A model generated the notes under the pieces. That model was not told the origin of the DNA. It was given only the letters and a program-made list of their open reading frames with translations, and ran no database searches. The position numbers and the translations under genes are program-made. Shown here in pieces: positions 1 through 5,328 of a stretch of 7,851 bases of DNA. How positions within the stretch are numbered: the stretch's first letter is position 1; every line of letters begins with the position of its first letter. This DNA is from M55B118 sp964501715 (GTDB taxonomy: Bacteria; Bacillota_I; Bacilli_A; Izemoplasmatales; Izemoplasmataceae). The DNA lies in contig CAZCTR010000033.1 in NCBI GenBank assembly GCA_964501715.1, positions 1 to 7,851 on the forward strand. The letters run 5' to 3'.

Positions 1-101
1 CTATATCTAGTAAGGCATGAGTTGTAAACATATGGAGAAGTCAGCTTCTTGGGCAAACTGCTATAAAAGAAGAAGTTCATAGTCATCGCACCGTATTGGA
101 A

Positions 102-605
102 CTAACCTGGAAACTGTGTGAAGAGCCATTGCGAGAAGCCTATGAAAAAGACAAGGAAAGTCGATAATAACAGACGGTTAAACCTGTCGCCGGGTGTATC
201 GGCGAGCTCTTTCGGATTTTTGATTCTCATGTCGTTTTGGTAATCCTCGTAATTCTCAAATACATGTTTCATGTTCAGGATCTGATTTCCTTTGAAAGTG
301 ACAAGGTAGATATGCGGTCGGTTGATCATGATCCGCATCGGAGTGAACTGGTAGCGTTTCAACATGAAGTGTTTTCCTGTCTCCACATCGATAAAGTTGA
401 ATTCGATGTCACCTTGAACTCCGTGATCGTTCATGTGTTGTGTTTTAACATAATCAATCTGTTCAATCAGGACGTAACGCCTCAATTTACGCTTTCCGAA
501 CTGCAATTTATGTTTTCGGATTGATAGAAGGCCGTAAATCGGTATTATAGTTAAAAACACCCTGATCGCTGGAACGACGTAATAAAGCGCGAACCCATCA
601 CCCAT
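102..605 (-). CDS. Small membrane protein of unknown function, 167 aa
   Basis: I do not recognise the family. The protein has a hydrophobic segment at about residues 5-29 (starting FALYYVVPAIRVFLTIIP), a charged central domain of about 110 residues rich in aromatic and basic residues, and a second hydrophobic segment at about 144-164 (LLLSTFLVFFIGFSQWLFTQ). This suggests a two-pass membrane protein with a soluble domain between the helices. An in-frame ATG lies 13 codons upstream at 644, but it would overlap the preceding gene. The ATG at 605 follows AAAGGATGGGG and begins 13 bases after the stop of the 68-aa gene, so I chose it. It is the second gene of a two-gene minus-strand operon. The stop is TAG. 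Function cannot be inferred beyond a membrane location. Confidence 0.7.
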   Translation of the reverse strand: MGDGFALYYVVPAIRVFLTIIPIYGLLSIRKHKLQFGKRKLRRYVLIEQIDYVKTQHMNDHGVQGDIEFNFIDVETGKHFMLKRYQFTPMRIMINRPHIYLVTFKGNQILNMKHVFENYEDYQNDMRIKNPKELADTPGDRFNRLLLSTFLVFFIGFSQWLFTQFPG

Positions 606-618
606 AGTACCCCATCCT

Positions 619-825
619 TTACTTATCCGTGTTTTTAGAAACAATTTCGTCCTTTATCGAAGGGTCGTGCACTTTCTCGTAAGGTTTTTCTATCGATTTA
701 TGCTTCAAGAAGCGCCTGTTTCTCGATGTCTTATAGCTAACAAAAAAACGGTGGATCACATAGGCGCTGCCCATGGATATGACTGCTTTGATTATGAAAT
801 TCTGAAGACTGCTAAGCAGCAACAT
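619..825 (-). CDS. Small single-pass membrane protein, 68 aa, unknown function
   Basis: The protein has a hydrophobic N-terminal segment (about residues 2-29, containing FIIKAVISMGSAYVIHRFFV) followed by a strongly charged, Lys/Arg-rich tail ending SKNTDK. This looks like one N-terminal transmembrane helix with a short hydrophilic tail. The ATG at 825 is preceded by TGGAGTG at a normal distance, which supports the start. It is the first gene of an operon with the 167-aa membrane protein, 13 bases apart. The promoter at 906-934 predicts a leader of about 75 nt containing a strong hairpin. No family is recognised. The RBS, promoter and tight spacing make it a likely real gene despite its length. 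Confidence 0.62.
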   Translation of the reverse strand: MLLLSSLQNFIIKAVISMGSAYVIHRFFVSYKTSRNRRFLKHKSIEKPYEKVHDPSIKDEIVSKNTDK

Positions 826-859
826 GCAATCACTCCATCAGGTGTAAGGGGATGAAGTG

Positions 860-885
860 GACAAGGCCCGCAATCGGGCCTTGTC
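860..885 (-). other. Leader hairpin, 11-bp perfect stem
   Basis: GACAAGGCCCG (860-870) and CGGGCCTTGTC (875-885) are exact inverted repeats around a 4-base loop. Neither strand has a T-run after the stem, so it is not a normal intrinsic terminator. It lies between the predicted minus-strand promoter (906-934) and the first ATG (825), so it would form near the 5' end of the operon transcript. Flanking AAGGGAT-like and ATCCCCTT-like bases could extend the stem imperfectly. Roles such as mRNA protection or regulation are inference. Confidence 0.6.
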
Positions 886-905
886 TATATCCCTTCCCCA
901 CTTGC

Positions 906-934
906 AGTATAGCACCGCCGCATGACGGTGTAAA
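906..934 (-). promoter_or_regulatory. Promoter of the small membrane protein operon
   Basis: Read on the minus strand, the -35 is TTTACA (934-929, five of six consensus bases), the spacer is 17 bases, and the -10 is TATACT (911-906) with a TG one base upstream (extended -10, 914-913). This is the best sigma-A-type promoter in the window. Transcription would start near 899. A short inverted repeat, CACCG (913-917) with CGGTG (926-930), sits inside the spacer and could be a repressor site, but it is only 5 bp per arm. Confidence 0.65.
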
Positions 935-963
935 TGGCGCCTGAAGTTGTAATGATTGGGCAA

Positions 964-988
964 AATAATGCAAAAATGCCTCATTATT
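964..988. repeat. Palindrome between divergent promoters
   Basis: AATAATG (964-970) and CATTATT (982-988) are exact inverted repeats separated by 11 bases, with a nested GCA...TGC at 970-979. The element lies between the minus-strand promoter (906-934) and the plus-strand promoter (1009-1037). That is a typical place for an operator controlling divergent genes. No bound protein can be named from the sequence. Confidence 0.4.
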
Positions 989-1008
989 GGAGCTGAGTCC
1001 TAAATATA

Positions 1009-1037
1009 TTGTAACTTCACTGTGTTTCTGGTATTTT
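1009..1037 (+). promoter_or_regulatory. Candidate promoter of the HTH/TPR gene
   Basis: A TTGTAA -35-like hexamer (1009-1014), a 17-base spacer and a TATTTT -10-like hexamer (1032-1037) match the consensus at four of six bases each. A TG at 1029-1030 gives an extended -10. Transcription would start around 1044, leaving a short leader before the ribosome site AAAGGTG (1074-1080). Confidence 0.45.
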
Positions 1038-1086
1038 TATTGTAGATGCCATCAAGCGATTACAATACGAAAAAAAGGTGAAAAAA

Positions 1087-2376
1087 ATGGAAAAAATGGT
1101 TTTATATCCCATGCCCCTGAACATGGTGGAAAGCGACGCCTATTTGCATCTTTGGGTCCAATACCAGGTGGAAAGCGCCCCCTCCACACTCAAGGACCTG
1201 CTTGCGGATATGAACGTGCCCTCAACCTCATACTCATACGCCCGCAAGAACGGCTTTCTAAGAAGCAAGAAAGTGCTCAACGCCATCCTCAGGTACTTTG
1301 ACCTTTCCTTGGAGATCGATCCAGGCGATTATGATTTCCTAAAAGACCTCCTCCTTGATGCCATCACAGAATCGTATTTCATTGAAGGGGAGAACCTGCG
1401 CGAGATTCAAAAGCGACTGGCCACAATCAAGCACCGCGTGCGCCACACTCCGCTGTACCTCCTCTACGCCCTCGCCTATCTCAACTCCTGCGATCATTTC
1501 GAAGTCGACAGTCATAAGCAGGAGATGGAGGAGGAAGTGTTGCCGTTTTTAAAGTTCGTGCGCCCGTCGATGACCGACGACATCGCCTATTTCCATCTCT
1601 TTTCACTGACCGAGTACTATTTCGTCACCGACAGGGACCATCTGGCGGTGACATTCACCGACCAGTATGAAACGCTGGACGGACGGGTCGATGAACGCCT
1701 CAAGACCATGGGCTATTACGACCTTTTTACCCTTTACGCCCTGAAAGGCAACAACACACGCGCGCTTCACTATCTCGAGGCGTGCCACGACCTTTGTTTC
1801 AAGTACTATAACGTCAAGCGCCTGCAGGCCCTCCGTCAGAACAAGACCGCGATTTATTACCGCAACGAGAACTACCAGGAGGCACTATCGAACGCGCTTG
1901 GCGACCTGCTTTACCTCTACCGGCAGGACCCTCAGGAGAACAAGGTGTTCTTCAAATCCATGCTGGTGATCATCACGACCTCGCTCATTTATCTCGGCCG
2001 ATATGAAGAAGCGCTTGAAAAGACAGAATGGTTCTTTGAATTCAAGGTGGATGATTATTATCCGCAGGCTTTGCTTCTGAAGAAGTTCTGCCACTACAAA
2101 CTTGAAGATCCCAAAAGCATGGACGCAGTGGAAGACCAGAGAACCACGTTGGAAAGCGATATCGAATTTCCTGAAGCATACCATGTCCTCTCACAGCTCA
2201 TTGAGATGCTTCATAGGGAAAACAAAAGGGAGATGCGTTCATTTGGTAAGCATCTGAAGCCGTTACGGGAGGACACGATGAGCCAGTACAACAAGATTGT
2301 GAGCCTGCTGGTTGATGAATACACCCGCTACCTGAAAAAGCACGGCCGCTATATTGACGTGCTTGACATGCAATAG
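1087..2376 (+). CDS. HTH-like plus TPR-like helical protein, 429 aa, putative cytoplasmic regulator
   Basis: No signal peptide or membrane segment is visible, so the protein is probably cytoplasmic. Residues 33-75 (STLKDLLADMNVPSTSYSYA and on to the YFDLS region) resemble a compact helix-turn-helix: a short helix, a turn around NVPS, then a basic helix with RKNGFLRSKK. The remainder is almost entirely helical. Repeat-like pairs, for example around 208-238, 253-277 and 290-318 (IYLGRYEEALEKTEWFFE), fit degenerate tetratricopeptide repeats. An HTH followed by TPRs is the layout of peptide-binding RNPP/Rgg-type regulators, but at 429 aa it is longer than a typical Rgg protein (about 290 aa) and I cannot assign it to that family. 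The start is the ATG at 1087, six bases after AAAGGTG; the in-frame GTG at 1078 is part of that ribosome site. It is transcribed divergently from the small membrane protein operon and stands alone. Alternatives are a TPR scaffold without DNA binding. Confidence 0.75.
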   Translation: MEKMVLYPMPLNMVESDAYLHLWVQYQVESAPSTLKDLLADMNVPSTSYSYARKNGFLRSKKVLNAILRYFDLSLEIDPGDYDFLKDLLLDAITESYFIEGENLREIQKRLATIKHRVRHTPLYLLYALAYLNSCDHFEVDSHKQEMEEEVLPFLKFVRPSMTDDIAYFHLFSLTEYYFVTDRDHLAVTFTDQYETLDGRVDERLKTMGYYDLFTLYALKGNNTRALHYLEACHDLCFKYYNVKRLQALRQNKTAIYYRNENYQEALSNALGDLLYLYRQDPQENKVFFKSMLVIITTSLIYLGRYEEALEKTEWFFEFKVDDYYPQALLLKKFCHYKLEDPKSMDAVEDQRTTLESDIEFPEAYHVLSQLIEMLHRENKREMRSFGKHLKPLREDTMSQYNKIVSLLVDEYTRYLKKHGRYIDVLDMQ

Positions 2377-2427
2377 GCTTAAGTTTGAGGCATGCATTCA
2401 CCCATACCCCTTGGTAATATCGGAGAC

Positions 2428-2449
2428 AGGCCACGAGGCCGGCCTTTTC
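2428..2449 (+). terminator. Weak candidate terminator after the HTH/TPR gene
   Basis: AGGCC (2428-2432) can pair with GGCCT (2441-2445) across an 8-base loop, followed by a short TTTT. The stem is only 5 bp and the T-run is short. It lies about 50 bases after the stop at 2376 and is the only hairpin with a T-run I see there. Confidence 0.3.
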
Positions 2450-2487
2450 CCATCAAAAAGGTTCATGGAATCGCCATGGGCCTATGT

Positions 2488-3290
2488 TCAGGATGGTTCG
2501 AACAAAGACGTGTGGTCCTTCACGAATGCCTTGGGGGAGGTAGGAGGTCTACCGGTGATTCTTTGGAATTCATCATTCACATGTCTGGTTGCGCCCATCC
2601 GCGTCATGAGATAAAGCATCATCGTCACACGGACGAATCCCTTCTTCATGCCGCGGTTTTTGAGCATGTGCCGCCGGTATGCTAAAACCCCGGCCCACGG
2701 TAATGGAAGGGCCTGCCAAGCGCACTGCTCATGATCCTTGCGACTTCTTTGTAGGTGAGGGCCTTTGGCCCTGTCAGCGTATGGGTGGTGTCCGCGTACC
2801 TGGACGGGTCCTGTAGCACACACGCCGCGGCGAGACCGATATCCTTCGCATCGATGAAGCTAGTCCTGCTTTTCCCTGCGGGATGCAGAGTTCAGAATCC
2901 TCTTTGATCTCCTTGAGATGCACGCCCGTCAGATTCTGCATGAAGAAACTTGGGCGGATGAAACTGTAGGGGATGCCGGAGTTTATCAGATGCCTTTCAA
3001 TCCTGTGGTGGGGTGGGAATGGATTTTTTCTCGCCCCATGAGGGATTGAAAGCTTGCCAGTCTGAGCTTCTTGTTGCGCATGAAGTCAATGAAGGGATAA
3101 AGCGCCCTGACCTGCCAAGACGGGGTGGGCCACGAGGTAGCCCCTGCCGACACCCGCAAGAGCCTGTTCGTAAGTGTCCGGGTCCTCAAAGTCGAATGTG
3201 AAATGTCAACGTTCCCGTTGAAAAGCGCATGCAGCTTACCGGGGTCCGTCCCGGCGACCTTGACGGACGGAACAAAAGCTTTTCTTTTTG
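2488..3290 (-). pseudogene. Decayed NmrA-type NAD(P)-binding SDR gene, multiple frameshifts
   Basis: No single frame is open, but joining frames gives a recognisable NmrA/atypical-SDR protein. In order on the minus strand: 3285-3205 encodes VKVAGTDPGKLHALFNGNVD; 3202-3122 encodes FDFEDPDTYEQALAGV; about 3117-3013 encodes ALYPFIDFM and SLMGREKI; 3013-2863 encodes PHHRIERHLINSGIPYSFIR and then PSFFMQNLTG; 2861-2685 encodes SFIDAKDIGLAAACVL and LTGPKALTYKEVARI; about 2691-2488 encodes RRHMLKNRGMKKGFVRV and ends with ITGRPPTSPKAFVKDH before TGA. These match the family's usual order (DFEDPxTY, PFID, SLMG, PHxxIERxL, SFIDxxDIG, LTGPxALTY, GRPPxSFxxFVxDH). Five frame changes are needed, and one frame ends in TAG at 2684. 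The N-terminal GxxGxxG cofactor loop is missing: nothing like it lies upstream of 3290. The remaining length is about 267 codons. Relatives act as NAD(P)H-dependent oxidoreductases or redox sensors; this copy should be inactive. Confidence 0.85.
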
Positions 3291-3426
3291 GTGGCGCATG
3301 GGTGCGTGAAGAACAGGCTACATGACTGAAATGGATGCATTCTTCTGTATCATCATCCAAAGACCCTTCATTTCATTCATCATCCTGCCGATATTTATGT
3401 TTTTCCAATGCCGACAGGATCCGATG

Positions 3427-3435
3427 TGTTATAAT
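3427..3435 (+). promoter_or_regulatory. Extended -10 promoter of the DUF2188 gene
   Basis: TGTTATAAT is a perfect TATAAT -10 (3430-3435) with the extended TGn element. No good -35 stands 16-18 bases upstream (the bases there read AATGCC), so the extended -10 probably carries the promoter. Transcription would start near 3442, giving a leader of about 30 nt that contains the ribosome site AAGGAGA at 3455-3461. Confidence 0.6.
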
Positions 3436-3471
3436 GAATGTAGAAAGCAAAGTGAAGGAGAGTGTCATACC

Positions 3472-3849
3472 ATGGGGTTTTTGAAACGGTTGTTCGGCAA
3501 GAAGGATGAAAAGAAACAAACTGAGCGTGGCGATGAGAAGAAAATGGATGCTAAGAAACAACCCGTTCAGGACACTGAATCGAAGACGGCAACGGCTGCA
3601 AAGACCGAACCGTCGGCAAAGGAGAAACATCGCAAATACCATGTCTCTTTGAACCGGGACGAGAACAGCGAAAAGCACATGATGTGGCGTGTGCGTCTCG
3701 AGCAGTCAGACAAGACCATCAAGCACTTCAAGACCCAGGAAGAGGCGATTGAATTCGCCGAGAATCTCGCCGATGATTCCGGCGCGTCTGTCGTCATCCA
3801 CAAGAAGGACGGCACCATACGCCGTCAGAATTACAAGAAACATAGCTGA
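3472..3849 (+). CDS. DUF2188 domain protein with lysine-rich N-terminal tail, 125 aa
   Basis: The C-terminal half, about residues 60-125, matches the DUF2188 pattern: a YHVSLN strand, MMWRVRLEQSDKTIKHFKTQ, a helix EEAIEFAENLADDSGA, then VVIHKKDGTIRRQNYKK. The family is small and of unknown function; members are typically short alpha/beta proteins in which a query residue stretch ends with the VIHGKDGKI-type motif. The N-terminus (MGFLKRLFGKKDEKK) looks like a short basic amphipathic segment, followed by a low-complexity Lys/Glu/Thr/Ala linker to about residue 58. It might contact membrane or nucleic acid, but that is inference. The start at 3472 has AAGGAGA about 10 bases upstream and a promoter at 3427-3435. 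An in-frame ATG at 3322 lies upstream of that promoter and was rejected. It is a single-gene unit ending in a hairpin terminator shared with the convergent gene. Confidence 0.85.
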   Translation: MGFLKRLFGKKDEKKQTERGDEKKMDAKKQPVQDTESKTATAAKTEPSAKEKHRKYHVSLNRDENSEKHMMWRVRLEQSDKTIKHFKTQEEAIEFAENLADDSGASVVIHKKDGTIRRQNYKKHS

Positions 3850-3865
3850 AACACTGTGAAGGTCA

Positions 3866-3909
3866 TTCAAAAAGGGCGTTGAACAATCGTTGTTCAACGC
3901 CTTTTTGAA
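3866..3909. terminator. Bidirectional terminator between convergent genes
   Basis: GCGTTGAACAA (3876-3886) and TTGTTCAACGC (3890-3900) form a perfect 11-bp stem with a 3-base loop. The stem continues outward as TTCAAAAAGG against CCTTTTTGAA with one unpaired G. The T-run (3902-3906) serves the plus strand and the A-run (3869-3873) serves the minus strand. It therefore ends both the DUF2188 gene (stop at 3849) and the DUF2157 gene (stop at 3922). Confidence 0.88.
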
Positions 3910-3921
3910 ATACATGGTCAT

Positions 3922-5004
3922 CTATGAAGGACCGTTACCTCTCTTGCCGGGCTTTTCGTCATAACGGCGCTCGATGTAAAAGCCGATCGCTAGAATCATG
4001 AGCCCCCCGAGGACGAAGAAGAGCGCCCTAGGCAGGAAATCGTAGAGCGAATCGAAATAAAAGCGGATGATGAGGGCGCCGATCACAACGAGGGGAATGA
4101 TCCGTTTCCTTGTCAGGAGCACCATCATGTAAGCCGCGAACACGATGGAGAACAGAACGCTTGGCAGCCCTCCATCCCCGATAAGCTCCCAACTCTCCCA
4201 GACACCGCTGAATGAGAGAGTGAAACCGGCGACCCCCATCGTGAGAAGCCCCATCCGGATGAAGGGCTCCCGGTCCAATGGATGTCTGAGATAGATCATC
4301 ACATTGCCGAGGATCACAAACAGAAGCATGGAGAGGACACCGTTCAATCCGTAATGGATGGGGAAATAGAGGATCGTGACCAATGTGGCTGCGATGAGGA
4401 AATAGGTGCCGACGGTTCTAAAGTTGAAAAGATGGTTGGCTGTGATGAGCAGTCCGCCCATCACGATGGCATGGACCGCGATCCATTCATCGAAGCCCAC
4501 GAGGACCCCTGTGATTGACAGAATGTGCGCCGCGATGAGAAGGATGAGGTCGCGCTTCCACACACACACACCGAGTGCGCCTAGAGACCAGAGGAAGAAC
4601 GCTGTGCTGAAGATGATGTCAAGCTCGAAAGCATCGATTACGAGGAAGATACCGGAACCATAGAGAATCACCGCAAGATAAAGGAGCCCTTTGGAAGTGT
4701 AGCGGTTCACCGGTTCGGTCCTGAGGGACGCCAAGAGCGCGGCGGATATCGCGCCCACGATGACCATGAGCTTCCAAAAATCCCCGATGGCCTCCCAGTT
4801 GCTTGCGACCACCAACAAGAACCCGAATCCCACAAGAGTGGCGCCCACGGAAGCGACAACCCATAGCACATTGAATCCCCGGCCCTCCTCATATTGGCCC
4901 ATGATGTCTTCCTTCTGTTCTTTTGAGATGATGCCCTTTTCTTGAACCTTGTGCATTTCCTGGTCAAGAAATCTGTATAGCAGACGGTTCAAAGGCTTTT
5001 TCAT
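3922..5004 (-). CDS. DUF2157 domain polytopic membrane protein, 360 aa
   Basis: The N-terminal soluble segment (residues 1-45) has the DUF2157 hallmark: a helix, then EKGIISKEQKEDIMGQYEE. About ten to twelve hydrophobic helices follow, starting at NVLWVVASVGATLVGFGFLL with the conserved ASNW just after. The C-terminus DFLPRALFFVLGGLMILAIG and a short charged tail are typical of these proteins. The family is an uncharacterised inner-membrane group, so no transport or enzymatic role is claimed. The ATG at 5004 was chosen over an in-frame ATG at 5067 because GGGGGTTGG lies just upstream, the family N-terminus begins there, and the predicted -10 (5073-5068) would place the transcript start inside the longer version. 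The gene is a single unit, convergent with the DUF2188 gene and divergent from the copper ATPase gene. Confidence 0.87.
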   Translation of the reverse strand: MKKPLNRLLYRFLDQEMHKVQEKGIISKEQKEDIMGQYEEGRGFNVLWVVASVGATLVGFGFLLVVASNWEAIGDFWKLMVIVGAISAALLASLRTEPVNRYTSKGLLYLAVILYGSGIFLVIDAFELDIIFSTAFFLWSLGALGVCVWKRDLILLIAAHILSITGVLVGFDEWIAVHAIVMGGLLITANHLFNFRTVGTYFLIAATLVTILYFPIHYGLNGVLSMLLFVILGNVMIYLRHPLDREPFIRMGLLTMGVAGFTLSFSGVWESWELIGDGGLPSVLFSIVFAAYMMVLLTRKRIIPLVVIGALIIRFYFDSLYDFLPRALFFVLGGLMILAIGFYIERRYDEKPGKRGNGPS

Positions 5005-5067
5005 AAATCCAACCCCCACTGATCTGTAGTGTCCGAGGCTCAAGACAGCCTGATGGTTTCCAATCAT

Positions 5068-5076
5068 ATTCTAACA
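5068..5076 (-). promoter_or_regulatory. Extended -10 promoter of the DUF2157 gene
   Basis: Read on the minus strand, TGTTAGAAT gives a TAGAAT -10 (5073-5068, five of six consensus) with an extended TGn. The -35 position (5096-5091, GCGTTT) is poor and overlaps a tandem CACAAACG repeat on the plus strand. Transcription would start near 5061, about 57 bases before the ATG at 5004. Confidence 0.5.
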
Positions 5077-5087
5077 TAAGGATGCGA

Positions 5088-5110
5088 CACAAACGCCACA
5101 AACGATTTGT
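5088..5110. repeat. Tandem CACAAACG repeat running into a 13-bp palindrome
   Basis: CACAAACG occurs at 5088-5095 and again at 5097-5104, a 9-base period. The second copy overlaps the palindrome ACAAA-CGA-TTTGT (5098-5110). The element covers the -35 region of the minus-strand DUF2157 promoter and lies upstream of the divergent ATPase promoter, so an operator is possible. The 5005-5328 region holds no gene: besides this element it carries the two divergent promoters, the CTGTACAG element and the ATPase ribosome site. Confidence 0.35.
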
Positions 5111-5152
5111 CCGGGCACATGATCCTTTGCGGTCACATCAGTTCGCAATGTA

Positions 5153-5161
5153 TGTCATAAT
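5153..5161 (+). promoter_or_regulatory. Candidate promoter of the copper ATPase gene
   Basis: TGTCATAAT is an extended -10 (CATAAT at 5156-5161, five of six consensus). The -35 position 17 bases upstream (TCACAT at 5133-5138) is weak, as expected for an activated or extended -10 promoter. A second CATAAT at 5277-5282 is an alternative; there, the CTGTACAG palindrome (5256-5263) would lie between -35 and -10. The leader from the first promoter would be about 160 nt. Confidence 0.35.
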
Positions 5162-5254
5162 GGACACATCAGAATTGTTTGGACCATCCCATTTCGCCTC
5201 TCAAGCAGAACGATCGGCTTCACGAAGAACCTGGTGTCGAACAATCAAGGATTT

Positions 5255-5303
5255 CCTGTACAGAACCGTCAAACTTCATAATCGCTTCATCGTTACCCTG
5301 TAC
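5255..5303. promoter_or_regulatory. Candidate metal-response operator: CCTGTAC direct repeat
   Basis: CCTGTAC appears at 5255-5261 and 5297-5303, exactly 42 bases apart, which is four helical turns. The first copy is part of the 8-bp palindrome CTGTACAG (5256-5263). It resembles half of a copper-operator core (TACAnnTGTA) but does not match it. The location just before the ATPase start is suggestive only. Confidence 0.25.
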
Positions 5304-5312
5304 GATTAATCA

Positions 5313-5322
5313 TAAAGGAGAG
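5313..5322 (+). promoter_or_regulatory. Ribosome binding site deciding the ATPase start
   Basis: TAAAGGAGAG is a near-perfect Shine-Dalgarno sequence placed seven bases before the ATG at 5329. The frame is open 50 codons further upstream to an ATG at 5179, but that part lacks a ribosome site and encodes no family-like sequence. This fixes the protein start at the His-rich tail. Confidence 0.9.
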
Positions 5323-5328
5323 GATTCC

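Noticed and set aside
1..101. Tail of an upstream gene (open frame to a TAA at 25-27) and a short AGAAG-TCAG-CTTCT hairpin
   Set aside because: Eight codons cannot be assigned to a protein, and the 5-bp hairpin has no T-run on either strand. I see no supportable feature here.
606..644. Longer N-terminus of the 167-aa membrane protein
   Set aside because: It would overlap the preceding gene, whereas the ATG at 605 has AAAGGATGGGG upstream.
860..885. Intrinsic terminator reading of the GACAAGGCCCG hairpin
   Set aside because: No T-run follows on either strand and it lies between a promoter and its gene.
2490..2510. GGTTCGAAC, like a tRNA T-arm
   Set aside because: It is part of the NmrA pseudogene coding end, and no cloverleaf or acceptor stem is present around it.
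2488..2823. Intact 111-aa protein from the open frame at the 3' end of the pseudogene
   Set aside because: Only its last part (after about 2691) reads as NmrA family; the first half is out of frame with the family motifs, which continue in another frame.
3322..3471. Upstream 50-codon extension of the DUF2188 gene
   Set aside because: The TATAAT promoter lies inside it and the proper ribosome site precedes 3472.
5005..5067. Longer N-terminus of the DUF2157 protein (ATG at 5067)
   Set aside because: It starts at or before the predicted transcript start and has no ribosome site; the family N-terminus begins at the ATG at 5004.
5179..5328. Upstream 50-codon extension of the ATPase
   Set aside because: It lacks a ribosome site, while the ATG at 5329 has an excellent one and opens with the expected His-rich tail.
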